A stretch of DNA of 64,000 nucleotides from Acidobacteriota bacterium (GTDB lineage: Bacteria > Acidobacteriota > Terriglobia > Terriglobales > Acidobacteriaceae), in assembly GCA_021791875.1 (NCBI GenBank), contig JAJYVU010000002.1:1-64000 (forward strand). Reading direction: 5' to 3'. Position 1 is the first letter of the stretch; the number at the start of each line of letters is the position of its first letter. Below the pieces are notes generated by a model. It was not told the DNA's origin. It made no database searches and was given only the letters and a program-made list of their open reading frames with translations. Below are positions 7,080 to 17,400 of the stretch, piece after piece. The position numbers and the translations under genes are program-made.

Positions 7080-7466
7080 TTGGCTACTCCAAATAGCAGC
7101 GGACCCACCGCAGGAGTTGATGCTCCTGCGGTGAAGGGAATTGAAGTGACGCCGAAGGCGATTGCGCGCATTCGCACGGCCATGCAGCAGGAGGGGATTT
7201 CGCCCGAGCAGGGTGGTCTGCGACTGGGCGTGCAGGGCGGCGGATGCTCGGGCCTCTCGTACAGCATTCGATTCGATACGCAGCCGAGGGAGCGCGACCG
7301 CATTTATCAGTATGATGACGTGCGTATTTTTGTGGACGCGAAGTCGTTCCTGTACCTGAGCGGGATGATTCTGGACTATGAAGAGACCCTGATGCGGCGC
7401 GGATTCAACTTCATCAATCCCAACTCCAAGAAGTCCTGCGGCTGCGGCTCATCATTTTCTGCCTGA
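7080..7466 (+). CDS. iscA: A-type iron-sulfur carrier protein (IscA-like)
   Basis: A 128-residue HesB/IscA family protein with a TTG start preceded by GGGAAGGA. The three conserved cysteines are C56 (GGGCSGLSY), C120 and C122 (SCGCGSSF). A-type carriers receive clusters from IscU and deliver them to apo-targets. The N-terminal ~20 residues (rich in S, G, P, A) precede the domain and are not conserved in the family. Position between iscU and hscB supports IscA rather than ErpA or SufA, though family members are hard to separate by sequence. Confidence 0.92.
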   Translation: MATPNSSGPTAGVDAPAVKGIEVTPKAIARIRTAMQQEGISPEQGGLRLGVQGGGCSGLSYSIRFDTQPRERDRIYQYDDVRIFVDAKSFLYLSGMILDYEETLMRRGFNFINPNSKKSCGCGSSFSA

Positions 7467-7500
7467 GCCGGCCGGCTCTGCCGTAACTCTTGATTCGCTT

Positions 7501-8214
7501 ATGCAAAATGCTGCAACCACGTCCGTTCGTGCTGTCTGCTGGTCCTGCGGCAAACCGCTGGAGGGCGCGGCGGCCTTGTGCGCCGAGTGCGGCAAGGTGC
7601 AACCGGCGTCGGCGGTACAGGACTATTTCGCAGTCTTCGGCCTGCCGCGCAAGTTGGCCATAGACACCGCGGGATTGGAGCGCAGCTTTTACAAGCTCAG
7701 CCGCAAACTTCATCCCGATGTTTACGCGCGCGCCTCAGCTGAAGAGCAGCAGTGGAGCCTGGAGCAGACGTCGCTGTTGAACGACGCCTATCGCACGCTG
7801 AAGAATCCGGTGGCGCGCACCGAGTATCTGCTCAAGCTGGAAGGCAAGCCTGTTGCCAGCGAAGAGCAGGCAGCGCAGGATGGCAAGCCGAAGGATTCGC
7901 GCGCCCCGGTGGATATGCTGGAAGAGGTTTTCGAGCTGAACATGCAGCTGGAAGAGATGCGCATGAACCGCAAAATGGGCGAGGACGATCCGGCCCTGCG
8001 CGGGGATCTGGAAAAGGCGCGCCAGCAGTTTGAAGGGCAACTGACTGCCCTGGACGAAGAATTGAAAACGCAGTGGCAACAGTGGGATGCGGCCGTCGAC
8101 GCAGGCGCCACGGACGGCGCAGAGCAGGTGAAGGACAAGATGTTCGCGCTGCTCGACCGACGCCGCTATATTCGTAACCTTGTCCGTGACGTAAACGACG
8201 CGCTTGGCGCCTGA
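7501..8214 (+). CDS. hscB: Fe-S co-chaperone HscB with N-terminal zinc ribbon
   Basis: A J-domain protein of 237 residues. An N-terminal four-cysteine ribbon (C13-x2-C16, C27-x2-C30) precedes the J domain at about 40-115, which has HPD at 71-73. A helical C-terminal domain (about 130-225) matches the HscB oligomerisation/IscU-binding region. E. coli HscB lacks the ribbon, whereas mitochondrial-type and some bacterial HscB proteins have one. It should stimulate the HscA ATPase and present IscU. It is directly followed by hscA. No strong ribosome binding site precedes the ATG at 7501. Confidence 0.9.
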   Translation: MQNAATTSVRAVCWSCGKPLEGAAALCAECGKVQPASAVQDYFAVFGLPRKLAIDTAGLERSFYKLSRKLHPDVYARASAEEQQWSLEQTSLLNDAYRTLKNPVARTEYLLKLEGKPVASEEQAAQDGKPKDSRAPVDMLEEVFELNMQLEEMRMNRKMGEDDPALRGDLEKARQQFEGQLTALDEELKTQWQQWDAAVDAGATDGAEQVKDKMFALLDRRRYIRNLVRDVNDALGA

Positions 8215-8277
8215 GGCGCGCGAGGCAGCGCCACCATCGTACGGAGCATTTCCGCCACACACCAGGAAAGGGGAAGC

Positions 8278-10212
8278 ATGGTTCAGCAGGAAGAACGGAT
8301 TGTCGGGATCGATCTCGGCACCACCAACTCGCTCGTCGCGTACATGCAGGACGAGCAGCCCGTGGTGATTCCGGGTGAAGACGGCTCGCCGCTTGTGCCG
8401 TCAGTCGTCGCGATCCCGGCAGCGCGCCAGCCGGTTGTAGGAAATCCGGCCCGGAAGTTCCTCATTGAGTCGCCCGAGCGCGTTGTTTACTCTGCCAAAC
8501 GCCTGATGGGCCGCGGCGTGGAAGATGTGCAGGAGGAGCTGAAGCTCTTTCCCTTCCGCATGGCATCCGATCTTGCGCCCGGCGAGGTGATCCGCCTGCA
8601 GATTGGCGAAGAGCAGTTCACGCCGCCGGAGATTTCGGCGCTGGTGCTGCGCCAACTGAAGCGCAATGCGGAGCGCTACTTCGGAGCGCCCGTCACGAAG
8701 GCGGTGATTACGGTTCCGGCGTACTTCAATGATGCGCAACGCCAAGCGACCAAAGACGCGGGCCGCATGGCGGGACTGGAAGTGCTGCGCCTGGTCAACG
8801 AGCCAACGGCAGCGGCGCTGGCGTATGGACTGGACCGCAACAAGGAAGGCATCGTCGCGGTTTACGACCTCGGCGGCGGGACATTCGACATCTCCATCCT
8901 CAAGCTGCATGAAGGCATCTTCGAAGTGATTGCCACGAATGGCGACACGCACCTCGGTGGCGACGATATCGACAATCTGCTGATTGCGATCGCGCTCGAC
9001 GATATCCAAGGGGAAACCGGCATGGAGTTGCGCCAGAACGGCGCAGCGATCCAGGCGATTCGCAAGGCAGTGATTGAAGCCAAGATCGCACTTTCATCGC
9101 AGGAAACGGCGCGCATCTCGGTCGACTTGCCCAACATGGAACCCTACCGACGTGAAATCACGCGCGAGCAATTCAATCAGCTGATTCAGCCGATTCTTGC
9201 GCGCACCGTAGAGCCCTGCCTCACGGCAATCAAAGACGCGGGCATCCAGCCCGAGCAGATTGACGAGGTGGTGCTGGTTGGCGGTTCCACGCGGATTCCG
9301 GCAGTGTGGCAGCTTACGTCTGATGTGTTCCAACTCGCCGCGCGCGGCAAGAAGCCGCATCGCGAACTGAATCCCGATGAAGTGGTCGCACTCGGCGCCG
9401 CGGTGCAGGCCAATATTCTTGAGGGTGGCAGCAAGGCGACGCAGGATATGCTGCTGCTCGATGTGACGCCGCTTTCGCTCGGTATTGAAGCCCTTGGCGG
9501 CGTTGTGGCGAAGATCATCCAGCGGAATTCGACCATCCCGGCATCGGCTACGGAACACTTCACGACGGGGGTCGATGGCCAGACGAATGTTGCGATTCAC
9601 GTGCTTCAGGGCGAGCGTGAGCTTGCCAAGGACTGCCGCTCGCTGGCGCGCTTTGACCTGAAAGGGATTCCGCCGATGGCGGCGGGTTTGCCGCGCATCG
9701 AGGTCAAGTTCCTGATCGACGCGAACGGCATACTGCAAGTGAAAGCGCGCGAGCAGCGCAGCGGGCAGGAAGCGCAGATTGAAGTGAAGCCGACCTACGG
9801 GCTCACGGATGAGCAGGTCGAGTCGATGATCCTGGAATCCTTCGACCATGCCGAAGAAGACTTTCGCGAGCGCCAACTGATTGAGGCGCGCAATGAGGCC
9901 GAAAATCTGATCGCGCATGTGGAGAAGGCGCCGACGCATGCAGCGTGGAAGCAGCTTACCGATGAAGAGCGCAGGCAGATCATCATGCTCGCCGACGACC
10001 TGCGCGTGCTGAACCAGAGCGATGATCGCCACGCGATCCGCGCAGCTACGGAAGCGCTTGACAAGGCCACGGGCCGGTTTGCGGAGCTGATGATGGATGC
10101 TGCTGTGTCGGATGCATTACGCGGGCAGACCATGGAGTCGGCCGGGGAGCGGCTTGGCGAAGGCCCTTCCGCGCCGCACCCTTTTGCGCCCGCTGAGATC
10201 AACGAAAAATAA
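8278..10212 (+). CDS. hscA: Hsp70-type Fe-S chaperone HscA
   Basis: A 644-residue Hsp70. The nucleotide-binding domain starts [14 protein letters not shown] and contains [11 protein letters not shown] and [13 protein letters not shown]. The substrate-binding domain begins around residue 395 ([17 protein letters not shown]). Length, the lack of a DnaK-like GGMP tail and the operon position favour HscA over DnaK. It acts with HscB to release clusters from IscU, which carries the LPPVK recognition motif. The ATG at 8278 has AAAGGGGAAG close upstream. Confidence 0.95.
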   Translation: MVQQEERIVGIDLGTTNSLVAYMQDEQPVVIPGEDGSPLVPSVVAIPAARQPVVGNPARKFLIESPERVVYSAKRLMGRGVEDVQEELKLFPFRMASDLAPGEVIRLQIGEEQFTPPEISALVLRQLKRNAERYFGAPVTKAVITVPAYFNDAQRQATKDAGRMAGLEVLRLVNEPTAAALAYGLDRNKEGIVAVYDLGGGTFDISILKLHEGIFEVIATNGDTHLGGDDIDNLLIAIALDDIQGETGMELRQNGAAIQAIRKAVIEAKIALSSQETARISVDLPNMEPYRREITREQFNQLIQPILARTVEPCLTAIKDAGIQPEQIDEVVLVGGSTRIPAVWQLTSDVFQLAARGKKPHRELNPDEVVALGAAVQANILEGGSKATQDMLLLDVTPLSLGIEALGGVVAKIIQRNSTIPASATEHFTTGVDGQTNVAIHVLQGERELAKDCRSLARFDLKGIPPMAAGLPRIEVKFLIDANGILQVKAREQRSGQEAQIEVKPTYGLTDEQVESMILESFDHAEEDFRERQLIEARNEAENLIAHVEKAPTHAAWKQLTDEERRQIIMLADDLRVLNQSDDRHAIRAATEALDKATGRFAELMMDAAVSDALRGQTMESAGERLGEGPSAPHPFAPAEINEK

Positions 10213-10224
10213 GAGAGACAGGAA

Positions 10225-10662
10225 ATGTCGAACGCAGAAAACGAAAAGACCATCGATCTGAGCAAGCCGCCCGCGCCCAACATGGTGCGCGTGACCTTCC
10301 TGCCGGAAGGCCGCACTGTCGAGTTTGAATACGGCACCATGCCATACGACCATCACGGCAAGCCCATGTCGTTTCTCGATGTCGCGGAGAACCACGGCAT
10401 CTTTCTCGATCATGCCTGCGGCGGCGCGTGCGCCTGCACGACCTGCCATATCTGGGTGAAGGAAGGCGAGAAAGGCATCAGTGAAGCCGACGACGATGAA
10501 CTGGACAGACTGGATATGGCTGCCGACCTGCAACTGAACTCGCGCCTTGGCTGCCAGGCTGTGATTACCGGCCCAGGAACGTATGTGGTGGAAATCCCCA
10601 AGTGGAATCGCAACTATGTGCAGGAAGGCAAGCCATTGGCCGCCGCTGCTGAAAGCAAATAA
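10225..10662 (+). CDS. fdx: [2Fe-2S] ferredoxin of the ISC system
   Basis: A 145-residue adrenodoxin-type ferredoxin. Cluster ligands are C65, C71, C74 (C-x5-C-x2-C within HACGGACACTTCH) and C110 (RLGC). Another Cys (C69) lies inside the first loop. It supplies electrons for cluster assembly on IscU. The N-terminal ~20 residues and a Gly/His insertion (MPYDHHGKPMS) before the ligand loop are longer than in E. coli Fdx. The start is 12 bases after the hscA stop. Confidence 0.93.
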   Translation: MSNAENEKTIDLSKPPAPNMVRVTFLPEGRTVEFEYGTMPYDHHGKPMSFLDVAENHGIFLDHACGGACACTTCHIWVKEGEKGISEADDDELDRLDMAADLQLNSRLGCQAVITGPGTYVVEIPKWNRNYVQEGKPLAAAAESK

Positions 10663-10697
10663 AACCGTAACGATTACGAATTCACCGGAGCGATCCC

Positions 10698-10916
10698 ATG
10701 CCGTCTGATATTACATGGAATGACGCCGAAGAAATCGGCATCCAGTTGCAGGAGAAGTTCCCTGATCTCGATCCGTTGACTGTACGCTTCACGGATCTGC
10801 ACAAGTACGTGACCGAGCTGGAAGGCTTTGCCGATGATCCGGCCAAGTCTAATGAAGGCAAGCTGGAAGCGATCCAGATGGCGTGGTATGAGGAGTACAA
10901 AGACGCGCAGGGTTGA
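10698..10916 (+). CDS. iscX: IscX (Fe-S assembly protein)
   Basis: A 72-residue protein with the family sequence pattern ITWNDAEEIGIQL, DLDPLTVRFTDL and EAIQMAWYEEYKD. IscX binds IscS and iron and tunes cysteine desulfurase activity. It is the last gene of the operon, as in Enterobacteria; a weak terminator-like hairpin follows. Confidence 0.93.
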   Translation: MPSDITWNDAEEIGIQLQEKFPDLDPLTVRFTDLHKYVTELEGFADDPAKSNEGKLEAIQMAWYEEYKDAQG

Positions 10917-10918
10917 TT

Positions 10919-10940
10919 GGGCAACCCTTGTGGTTGTGCC
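10919..10940 (+). terminator. Weak terminator-like hairpin after iscX
   Basis: CAACC/GGTTG pair around CTTGT, extended by GG/CC across a bulge and followed by TTTCTG. It sits in the 38-base gap between the convergent iscX and the sensor kinase gene and could serve either direction. The stem is imperfect. Confidence 0.4.
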
Positions 10941-10954
10941 TTTCTGATTCTCCG

Positions 10955-12394
10955 CTACTTCGTTATCGCCGGCGTCTGTCGCGCCTGCGGCCTGGTGCTT
11001 TCCTTCTGTAACGCCGGCAATTTCACCGTGAAGCGCGTTCCCTCGCCTGAGTTGCCGGCAAGCGAAATGGTTCCACCGCAGGACTCGGCAATCGCCTTAC
11101 AGATTGCCAGTCCGAGCCCGGTTCCACCGGTGGTTCGCGCGCGCGAACTGTCACCGCGATAGAAGCGCTCAAAGACATGCGGCTGATCTTCCGGCCGGAC
11201 GCCTTCGCCCTGATCCACAACCTGCAGCAGCAGGTGAGCTGCATCTTTCTGTATCGTGACGCGAACTTCGCTTCCGGCGGGTGAGTGTTGCAGGGCGTTC
11301 AGGAGCAGATTGGAAACGAGGGTTGAAGCAGCATCGCACTCCAGCGGAGCCCATGCCTCACCCGGAGTTTCCAGTTTTACGGCGACTCCGCGAGCTTCCG
11401 CGGTGGTGGCCAATTGCGTTGCCACTTCCTGCACGACATCGGAGAGGTCGCACGCGGCTTCGGCGGGTGCGGCGTTCTGCTCCAGTCGCGCCAGCAGCAG
11501 CATCCGCTGGACGAGGTCTGCCATGCGGTCAGAGTCGGCGAGACAGGCCTCGAGTCCCTCTTTGTACTCGATTGGGGTGCGAGGGCGCGAGGCCAGCAAC
11601 TGCAGCGACGATTTCACGATAGTGACGGCTGTTTTCAACTCGTGCGCGGCATTGTGCAGAAAGACCTGCTGCTGGCGAAAGCTCTCATCAAGCTTTTGCG
11701 TGGCGGATTCGAGCGTTGCCGCGAGCGTACGGAGCTCTTCGACCTCGACCACATCGGGAGGAGTACGAAAGAGCGGTTGGGCAGGATTCACTTCTGCCGC
11801 AGCCCGGCTCAGATGGTCGAGCGGCGCCAACCCGCGCCGCAGGAAGAAGATGAGCAGGGAGCCGGTCACCAAGAGCAGGATGCCGTTGGCGAGCAGGAGA
11901 AACTGGCTCGCGTCGACGAGCGCCTGATGCACATGATGCAGTGAGGCCGCGTAGAAGATTGTTACCGGGCGTGGAATGCCACCGCTTTTGTCGTCCGCGT
12001 CGACAACGCGGATGCCGTGCATCACCATTCCGCGGTAGTACTTGCCATCAATGCGGAAGGTATGTGGATGACTCCCGTGAATAGCCATGGCGGAAGCGGG
12101 CGTCCAAGCTGCTGACTTTGCAATCACGCGGCCGCCTTCGCCCTGCACGAGCCACAAATCCTGGTAGCCAAGGTCGAGAGCTCTGGGGTCGAGCTTCAGG
12201 TTGTCCGCGGCATCTTCGGAGTCCTGGACGGCGCCGAGCAGCGAGTCGGCGCGGCCCTGGAGCCTGAGGTCAAAGGCGCGGACCTGCTCATGGCGCGTAA
12301 AGAACAGCGTGGCGAAAGAGATGCCCAGCGCCAGCGCAAACTCCAGCGCCAGCACGACGGCCAGCAGTCTGCGACGAAGGGAGTATCTTCTCAT
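10955..12394 (-). CDS. Membrane sensor histidine kinase
   Basis: A 479-residue kinase. There is one membrane helix at about 10-32, a periplasmic region of about 125 residues, a second helix at about 164-186, and a HAMP-like linker. The HisKA domain carries the phospho-acceptor H251 in NAAHELKTAVTIVKSS. The HATPase_c domain contains DQGEGVRPED, RFYRGDSSR and GTGLGLAICKAIAE. The organisation resembles QseC/PmrB-type kinases. It is co-transcribed with, and overlaps by 4 bases, the response regulator gene upstream. The stimulus is unknown; the sensor region has no recognised domain. Confidence 0.9.
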   Translation of the reverse strand: MRRYSLRRRLLAVVLALEFALALGISFATLFFTRHEQVRAFDLRLQGRADSLLGAVQDSEDAADNLKLDPRALDLGYQDLWLVQGEGGRVIAKSAAWTPASAMAIHGSHPHTFRIDGKYYRGMVMHGIRVVDADDKSGGIPRPVTIFYAASLHHVHQALVDASQFLLLANGILLLVTGSLLIFFLRRGLAPLDHLSRAAAEVNPAQPLFRTPPDVVEVEELRTLAATLESATQKLDESFRQQQVFLHNAAHELKTAVTIVKSSLQLLASRPRTPIEYKEGLEACLADSDRMADLVQRMLLLARLEQNAAPAEAACDLSDVVQEVATQLATTAEARGVAVKLETPGEAWAPLECDAASTLVSNLLLNALQHSPAGSEVRVTIQKDAAHLLLQVVDQGEGVRPEDQPHVFERFYRGDSSRARTTGGTGLGLAICKAIAESCGGTISLAGNSGEGTRFTVKLPALQKESTRPQARQTPAITK

Positions 12395-13083
12395 GATCCG
12401 GGACCGCGTTCTCCGGTCATCAGCCGGTAGCCTCTGCCCCGCAGCGTCTCGATCCAGGGATCATCGCCGGCGGTGCTGAGCTTGCGGCGGAGGTTTGAGA
12501 CGTGCGCTTCAATCACGTTGGAGTGGTGCTCCCAGTTGTAATCGTAGAGGTGCTCCAGCAGACTCTGCTTGGAGATGATCGCGCCGGGGCGATGACCCAG
12601 AAATTCGAGGACGCGGTATTCAGTGGGCGAAACTTCGACCGCTGTACCGCGCAGTGTAACGGACTTCTCGACGGTATCGAGGACGAGTTCTCCGATACGG
12701 ATCACCGGGTGGCTGACTCCCTTGCCGCGCCGGATGAGAGCCTTTGCGCGCGCGAGCAACTCGCCCAGATCAAAGGGCTTGGCGAGGTAATCGTCGGCGC
12801 CGGCATTGAGCAGCTTCACCACGGAAGCTTTGTCGGCAACGGCGGTGAGCACCAGTACGGGCGTGGCGTTGCCCTGCGCGCGAATTGCCTTCAGGACGCC
12901 GGCTCCGTCGAGGCCCGGCAACATCAGATCCAGAATCACCAGGTCATACTCGGCCTGCTGGCAAAGCTCGCGGCCGTCGAGCCCGTTGCCGGCGAGGTCG
13001 ACCGCCCATCCCGGTCCCTCGCGCATGGCAGCGGCGATATTCGCCGCCAGACGCGTTTCATCTTCAACGACCAGTACCCGCAT
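12391..13083 (-). CDS. OmpR/PhoB-family response regulator
   Basis: A 230-residue regulator. The receiver domain spans residues 1-115 with acidic pocket E8/D9, phospho-acceptor D52 (LVILDLMLPGLDG) and switch-region K in LAKPFDLGEL. The C-terminal winged HTH (about 128-222) contains VSPTEYRVLEFLGHRPG, VIEAHVSNLRRKL and TLRGRGYRL. It forms a two-gene operon with the kinase that follows. Closest by pattern to QseB/PmrA-type regulators. Targets are unknown. Confidence 0.93.
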   Translation of the reverse strand: MRVLVVEDETRLAANIAAAMREGPGWAVDLAGNGLDGRELCQQAEYDLVILDLMLPGLDGAGVLKAIRAQGNATPVLVLTAVADKASVVKLLNAGADDYLAKPFDLGELLARAKALIRRGKGVSHPVIRIGELVLDTVEKSVTLRGTAVEVSPTEYRVLEFLGHRPGAIISKQSLLEHLYDYNWEHHSNVIEAHVSNLRRKLSTAGDDPWIETLRGRGYRLMTGERGPGS

Positions 13084-13543
13084 GCCCTAAGGTTACGCTT
13101 GTTGTGCTTGAGCAGAAACAGGTTCGAGGGTCGAAAAAAACTGCCCGGAATCGCCGGCCTGGGGAACGGCATTTGCTGGCGGGCGAAGTGCGCGCCCTGA
13201 TCTCGATTCCTTTGAAGTGTGCGGTGTCGCAGGTGGCTAGATATTTCAGAGCAGGAGCGCGATCCGCTTGGCATGGGTCTATAGGGTGCGGAAGCAGAAC
13301 TTCGCGAGGTAGAGTTCCTGGGTGCGGGGACACTTCGTGCGTACCCTGGGACGGGGCGAGGCAACGATTCGTGAATACATCCGCACCTAGGCATAGGAAG
13401 ATCTGCGATTAGGCCGGATAAATCTGTGATGCTGACCTTCCGCCTCAAGTGAGGTGCCCAAAGACAACCGGGGCCGCAGCAGCGACCCCGCCCAGCCGCT
13501 TTGAACGGCTTATACGAAAGAGCCCCAGCTATACTGTGGGTGC
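13084..13543. other. Non-coding stretch between response regulator and secreted protein
   Basis: About 460 bases without a convincing gene. It should contain the promoter of the two-component operon near 13084-13150. A small stem, AGCCG/CGGCT with a 7-base loop (13496-13512), lies just downstream of the minus-strand secreted-protein gene and may end its transcript. Nothing else was recognised. Confidence 0.4.
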
Positions 13544-14047
13544 TCATTGGATGTTGAAAATGATTTCACCAGTGGTTGCGACGCCGCCGGAGGGGCCGCC
13601 ATTAACACTCGGGTTCGAGCTGGGTACATATTGAGCTCGACACTGGATGTAATAGGTTCCAGGACCGGGAGGGGTCCAGCTGAACTGGGTAGCGATGTTC
13701 GAGTAGCTCTTACTTGAATAAATCGCCGATCCTTGACCGGTGTTCTCGTTAGCGCCAACGCACGACGCCAGAACGTACTGTCCTTCTCCTTCCACGCCGT
13801 ACACATAGAAGTTTATGGGGAGGGCGATTCCCGCGCTGTATGTTCCGCCCTGAGAATTAGGGCCGGGGCCTCCGCCATTCGCGTTTTCAGCAAACCCTCC
13901 GGCGCCAGATACTTGTACATTGCCAGCGCCAATATTGTTGCTGCCGCCGCCGGAAGACTGTCCTGCAGCGCTATTAGATAGCGCTATTACAAGCGCAATC
14001 GAGAACGCCGCAAAAGTGAGTAATTTATGGGGATTGATAACTTTCAC
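13544..14047 (-). CDS. Secreted glycine/serine/asparagine-rich protein of unknown function
   Basis: A protein of 167 residues from a GTG at 14047, which has a perfect AAGGAGGT 5-7 bases upstream; a longer ATG frame from 14080 starts upstream of that ribosome binding site. A signal peptide is clear (KLLTFAAFSIALVIALSNSAAG, cleavage near residue 29). The mature part opens with a Gly/Ser/Asn-rich segment (about 30-70), followed by a beta-rich region with FSWTPPGPGTYYIQCRAQYV, reminiscent of an Ig-like or bacterial adhesion beta-sandwich. Two cysteines (ASC and IQC) could form a disulfide. No function is recognised. It is divergent from the TonB receptor gene. Confidence 0.7.
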   Translation of the reverse strand: MKVINPHKLLTFAAFSIALVIALSNSAAGQSSGGGSNNIGAGNVQVSGAGGFAENANGGGPGPNSQGGTYSAGIALPINFYVYGVEGEGQYVLASCVGANENTGQGSAIYSSKSYSNIATQFSWTPPGPGTYYIQCRAQYVPSSNPSVNGGPSGGVATTGEIIFNIQ

Positions 14048-14081
14048 GAATAACCTCCTTGGCCTTGATAAGGCAGGCATG

Positions 14082-14112
14082 ATTTAAGTACCAATCCGCA
14101 TATATTGTCAAT
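14082..14112 (-). promoter_or_regulatory. Possible promoter of the secreted-protein gene
   Basis: On the minus strand, TTGACA (14112-14107) is followed after 18-19 bases by CTTAAA/TTAAAT (14088-14082). The predicted transcription start near 14075 leaves a ~28-base leader that includes the AAGGAGGT site, which supports the GTG start at 14047. The spacing is slightly long. Confidence 0.4.
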
Positions 14113-14189
14113 GGGCAAAGGTTTGTCTTTTCGACATCGTGCATCACTTTCCGCTTGACAATCCTCCAAGTGGTTTGGTGTTATCTAAC

Positions 14190-14354
14190 GCGGCCCTCCA
14201 AAAGGGCCGCATTTGCCATTGCAGACAATCGGTTGTCTGTGCAAACAAGAGAACGTCGCCTGATTTTTCTGGAATTTGCGGTATTTTCCGGGGGCTCCAG
14301 CCTATAGGAATCAAATAAAATCGGCTGCTCAAAAGAGCCGGGACTGAATCCCGG
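14190..14354 (+). promoter_or_regulatory. Hairpin-rich 5' leader of the TonB receptor gene
   Basis: Four stems lie in the ~230 bases before the receptor start. They are GCGGCCCT/AGGGCCGC (14190-14210, 5-base loop, perfect), TTGCA-GACAA/TTGTC-TG-TGCAA with a TCGG loop (14219-14244), CGGCT/AGCCG (14322-14340), and CCGGGA/TCCCGG (14338-14354, perfect). The last two overlap and could be alternatives. A TTGACA at 14155-14160 could start the transcript. None has a U tract. I cannot match the set to a known riboswitch class. Confidence 0.45.
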
Positions 14355-14418
14355 ACAACAAGCCTGCGCCGTGCAAGACGGATTGCGGGCCAAAGTACGA
14401 CTTTTTAGGAGGAACGCT

Positions 14419-17400
14419 ATGTGGAAATTTGTTCGCACCAGCCTTGCGATCGCCGCTTTGATGACCGGCGTCCTCGGCTATGCGCAAAGCATAAACTCCG
14501 GTGACCTTACAGGAACAGTGATGGATACGACGGGTGCAGTGATTCCCGGTGTGACTGTCACGGTAAAAGACGTCACCAAGGACGTGACCCACACCTACAA
14601 GACGAACAATGCCGGCGTGTACGATACCGGCGCGATCATTGCCGACGATTACCTGATCACCTTCTCGAAGCAGGGGTTCAAGACCCTGGTTCGCGGGCCG
14701 ATCACACTGAGGGTTGGGACGACGACCCTGAACGCAACGCTCAATGTCGGCGCGGCCACGCAGAAGATTGTGGTCACGACCAACGTGCCGCTGCTCAACA
14801 CCAGCGACGGTGCCCTGGCGGACACGATGACGGCGAAAACCATGGCGAAGCTGCCCCAGACCGGCAACGCGGACTGGGAAAACTTCATCTGGCTGCAGCC
14901 GGGCGCTTCCGGCACTCCGGAAAATCAGAGTACAGCGAATACCCCCGGCGCCGGAACAGTCTCTGTCAACGGCAACCTGCCTTACGCAACGATGCTGCAG
15001 GATGGTGCGACGACGACGCTGCCGATGAGTTCGAACTCGAACGTAACGATTTTTGAAACCACGTCGGAAGTGAAGGTGAACGCTACGGCGTTCTCTGCGC
15101 AGTACGGCCTGGGTGATATCGTCTACAACCAGATCACCAAAGGTGGTTCCGAGCATTTCCACGGCGTCGGTTATGAGTATTTCCAGAACAATGCTCTGAA
15201 TGCAGCGCCCTATGCCTTTGGGCAGCAGGCGTCTGTTCCATTCCTGCGGTACAACAACTTCGGGTTCTCGGTAAGTGGTCCTATTGTTCCGCATCACGCT
15301 TACTTCTATTTCGATTACGACAAGACGATTGACAACGGCGGTGCTTCGAACGGCTTCATTACCGTACCATCGCCAGCGATCATGAGCGGCGACTTCTCGG
15401 CGCCTGGCCTGCCGACGCTCTACGATCCGACCACGCAGACCATCCAACAGAGTGGAACTTATACCTACTCCGGGTCGCAGTATCCGAACGGCTCGCTGAC
15501 GGTAAATTGCCCGTGCGTGATCCGCAAGAGCTTCAAGTCGGAATACGGCAAGAACGCGATTCCTGCCGCCATGATGAGTTCGGTGGCGCAGAAAATCGAG
15601 GCGTACTATCCCAAGGCCAATACCGCCGGGCAGATTTCCAGCGGTTATGCCCAGAACAACTATTTCTACAACGTACCCAGCACAAATCCGCTAAACAGAT
15701 ACTTTGGGCGGCTTGACTGGGACATCAGCGCCAATAATCGATTAACGATTTCGGATACGCAGGCAGATAATCCGGCCACATATCTGAATCAAGGTATATG
15801 TCCGATTAACTGCCAGTCCGGCGACGTCGACAACAACAACGCGGAAATTTCCGACGTCTGGACGTTCAGCGCCAATCTGATCAACCAGGCAAACTTCGGC
15901 TATACCGATCAGCTCAACTTCTTCCAGCCCTACACGCTGAACCAGGGCTTCCCGGGCAAGCTGGGCTGGCAGTTCGCCAAAGCGGATAACTTCCCGAACG
16001 TGGGCATCAGTGGGTTCTACGGTCTGGGCTCTTCGTCGAACGCTGTGTACAAGGAATTCGTTTTCGACCCGTCGGATGTGGTTACGCTCATCAAGGGCCG
16101 CCACGTTCTCCACTTCGGCGGCGAGTTCCTGGTGAACCGTGCAGACTCGACGGCATGGGGCAACATCAACGCCGGCAGCGTCAACTACAACGGCGACTAT
16201 ACCTCCGCCGGTGGCGCCTCAACCGTTGCGTATGACGGTTTCTCGTATGCCGATTTCCTGCTGGGGCAAACGCAGAGCTGGAGCGCCAGCGTGACGCCGG
16301 AGTACGGCGGACGCTGGAAGAGCCCGCAGCTCTTTGTTCAGGACGACTGGAAAGTGAAGCCCAACCTGACGATCAATCTCGGCCTGCGCTGGGAGGGTGA
16401 GACGGGCTGGTCTGAAATCCACGGCAATGAAGCAGCCTTTGATCCTACTGTCATCAATCCGGCCAATGGTCAGCTCGGTGCGATGTGGTATGGATTCAGC
16501 CATGCCAACGGCCGTACGCAACTCCAGCATTCCAAGTGGGATATCTGGCTGCCTCGTTTCGGCTTCAGCTATCAGCCGATGACGAACACGGTTGTCCGGG
16601 GCGGCTTCGGTATCTTCGCTTCCGGATGGTCAGAGGATACATACGGTGCGGGCATGGGCAATGCCTTTGGAAGCAGCGGAAGTTACAGCGATACTACCAA
16701 CGGTATCTGCCCGGTGGTGCAGCTGGATTCGAAGGGCCAGTCACCGGATACAGCTGATCCGGGGTGCGGCACAGGTTCGTACAACGGAACCAGTCTCGAA
16801 TCGCACTATCTTACCGCTCCAACTTCGGCCGCGGCATCCAACGGTCAAGGCTATGTGTCCTACAACCAATACCACACGCCAGTCCCCACCAACTATCAGT
16901 GGACGCTGGCGATTCAGCATCAGTTCGGCCTCGATTATTCTGCGCAGATTGCGTACGTTGGCAATCACGGCGAGAATTTGAATTTTCCGGTGGACATCAA
17001 CCAGGTACCGGAAGGAAAGCTAGGGCCGAACGACAAGCAGTACGAGCCCTATCCGCTCTTCAATTACATCGGGGGCAGCACCAACAATGCGGTCTCCAAC
17101 TATAACGCCCTGCAGACGGAGCTCACCAAGCGCATGACAAATGGCTTGCAGTTTGCCGTCAACTACACCTGGTCGCACTTCCTTGATGATCAAGACTCCT
17201 CGGGATGGGGCAGCCGCGGCGGCTGGCAGAACTTTCAGAATGCATTTGACCCCTCTGCCAACTACAGCAACTCGAACTTTGACATCCGCAACATGTTCAA
17301 GGGCGAGGTGGTGTACGATCTGCCGTTTGGCAAGGGCGGCAGGTTCCTCAACAAGAGCCAATGGCTGGATGAAGCGGTGGGCGGCTGGCAGACGGCCTTT

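Noticed and set aside
9094-10032. 312-residue minus-strand frame inside hscA
   Set aside because: Antisense shadow of a well-conserved Hsp70 gene; no start context or recognisable fold.
14190-14418. Cobalamin riboswitch in the receptor leader
   Set aside because: Hairpins are present but I could not find the conserved B12-box-type core, so no class was assigned.
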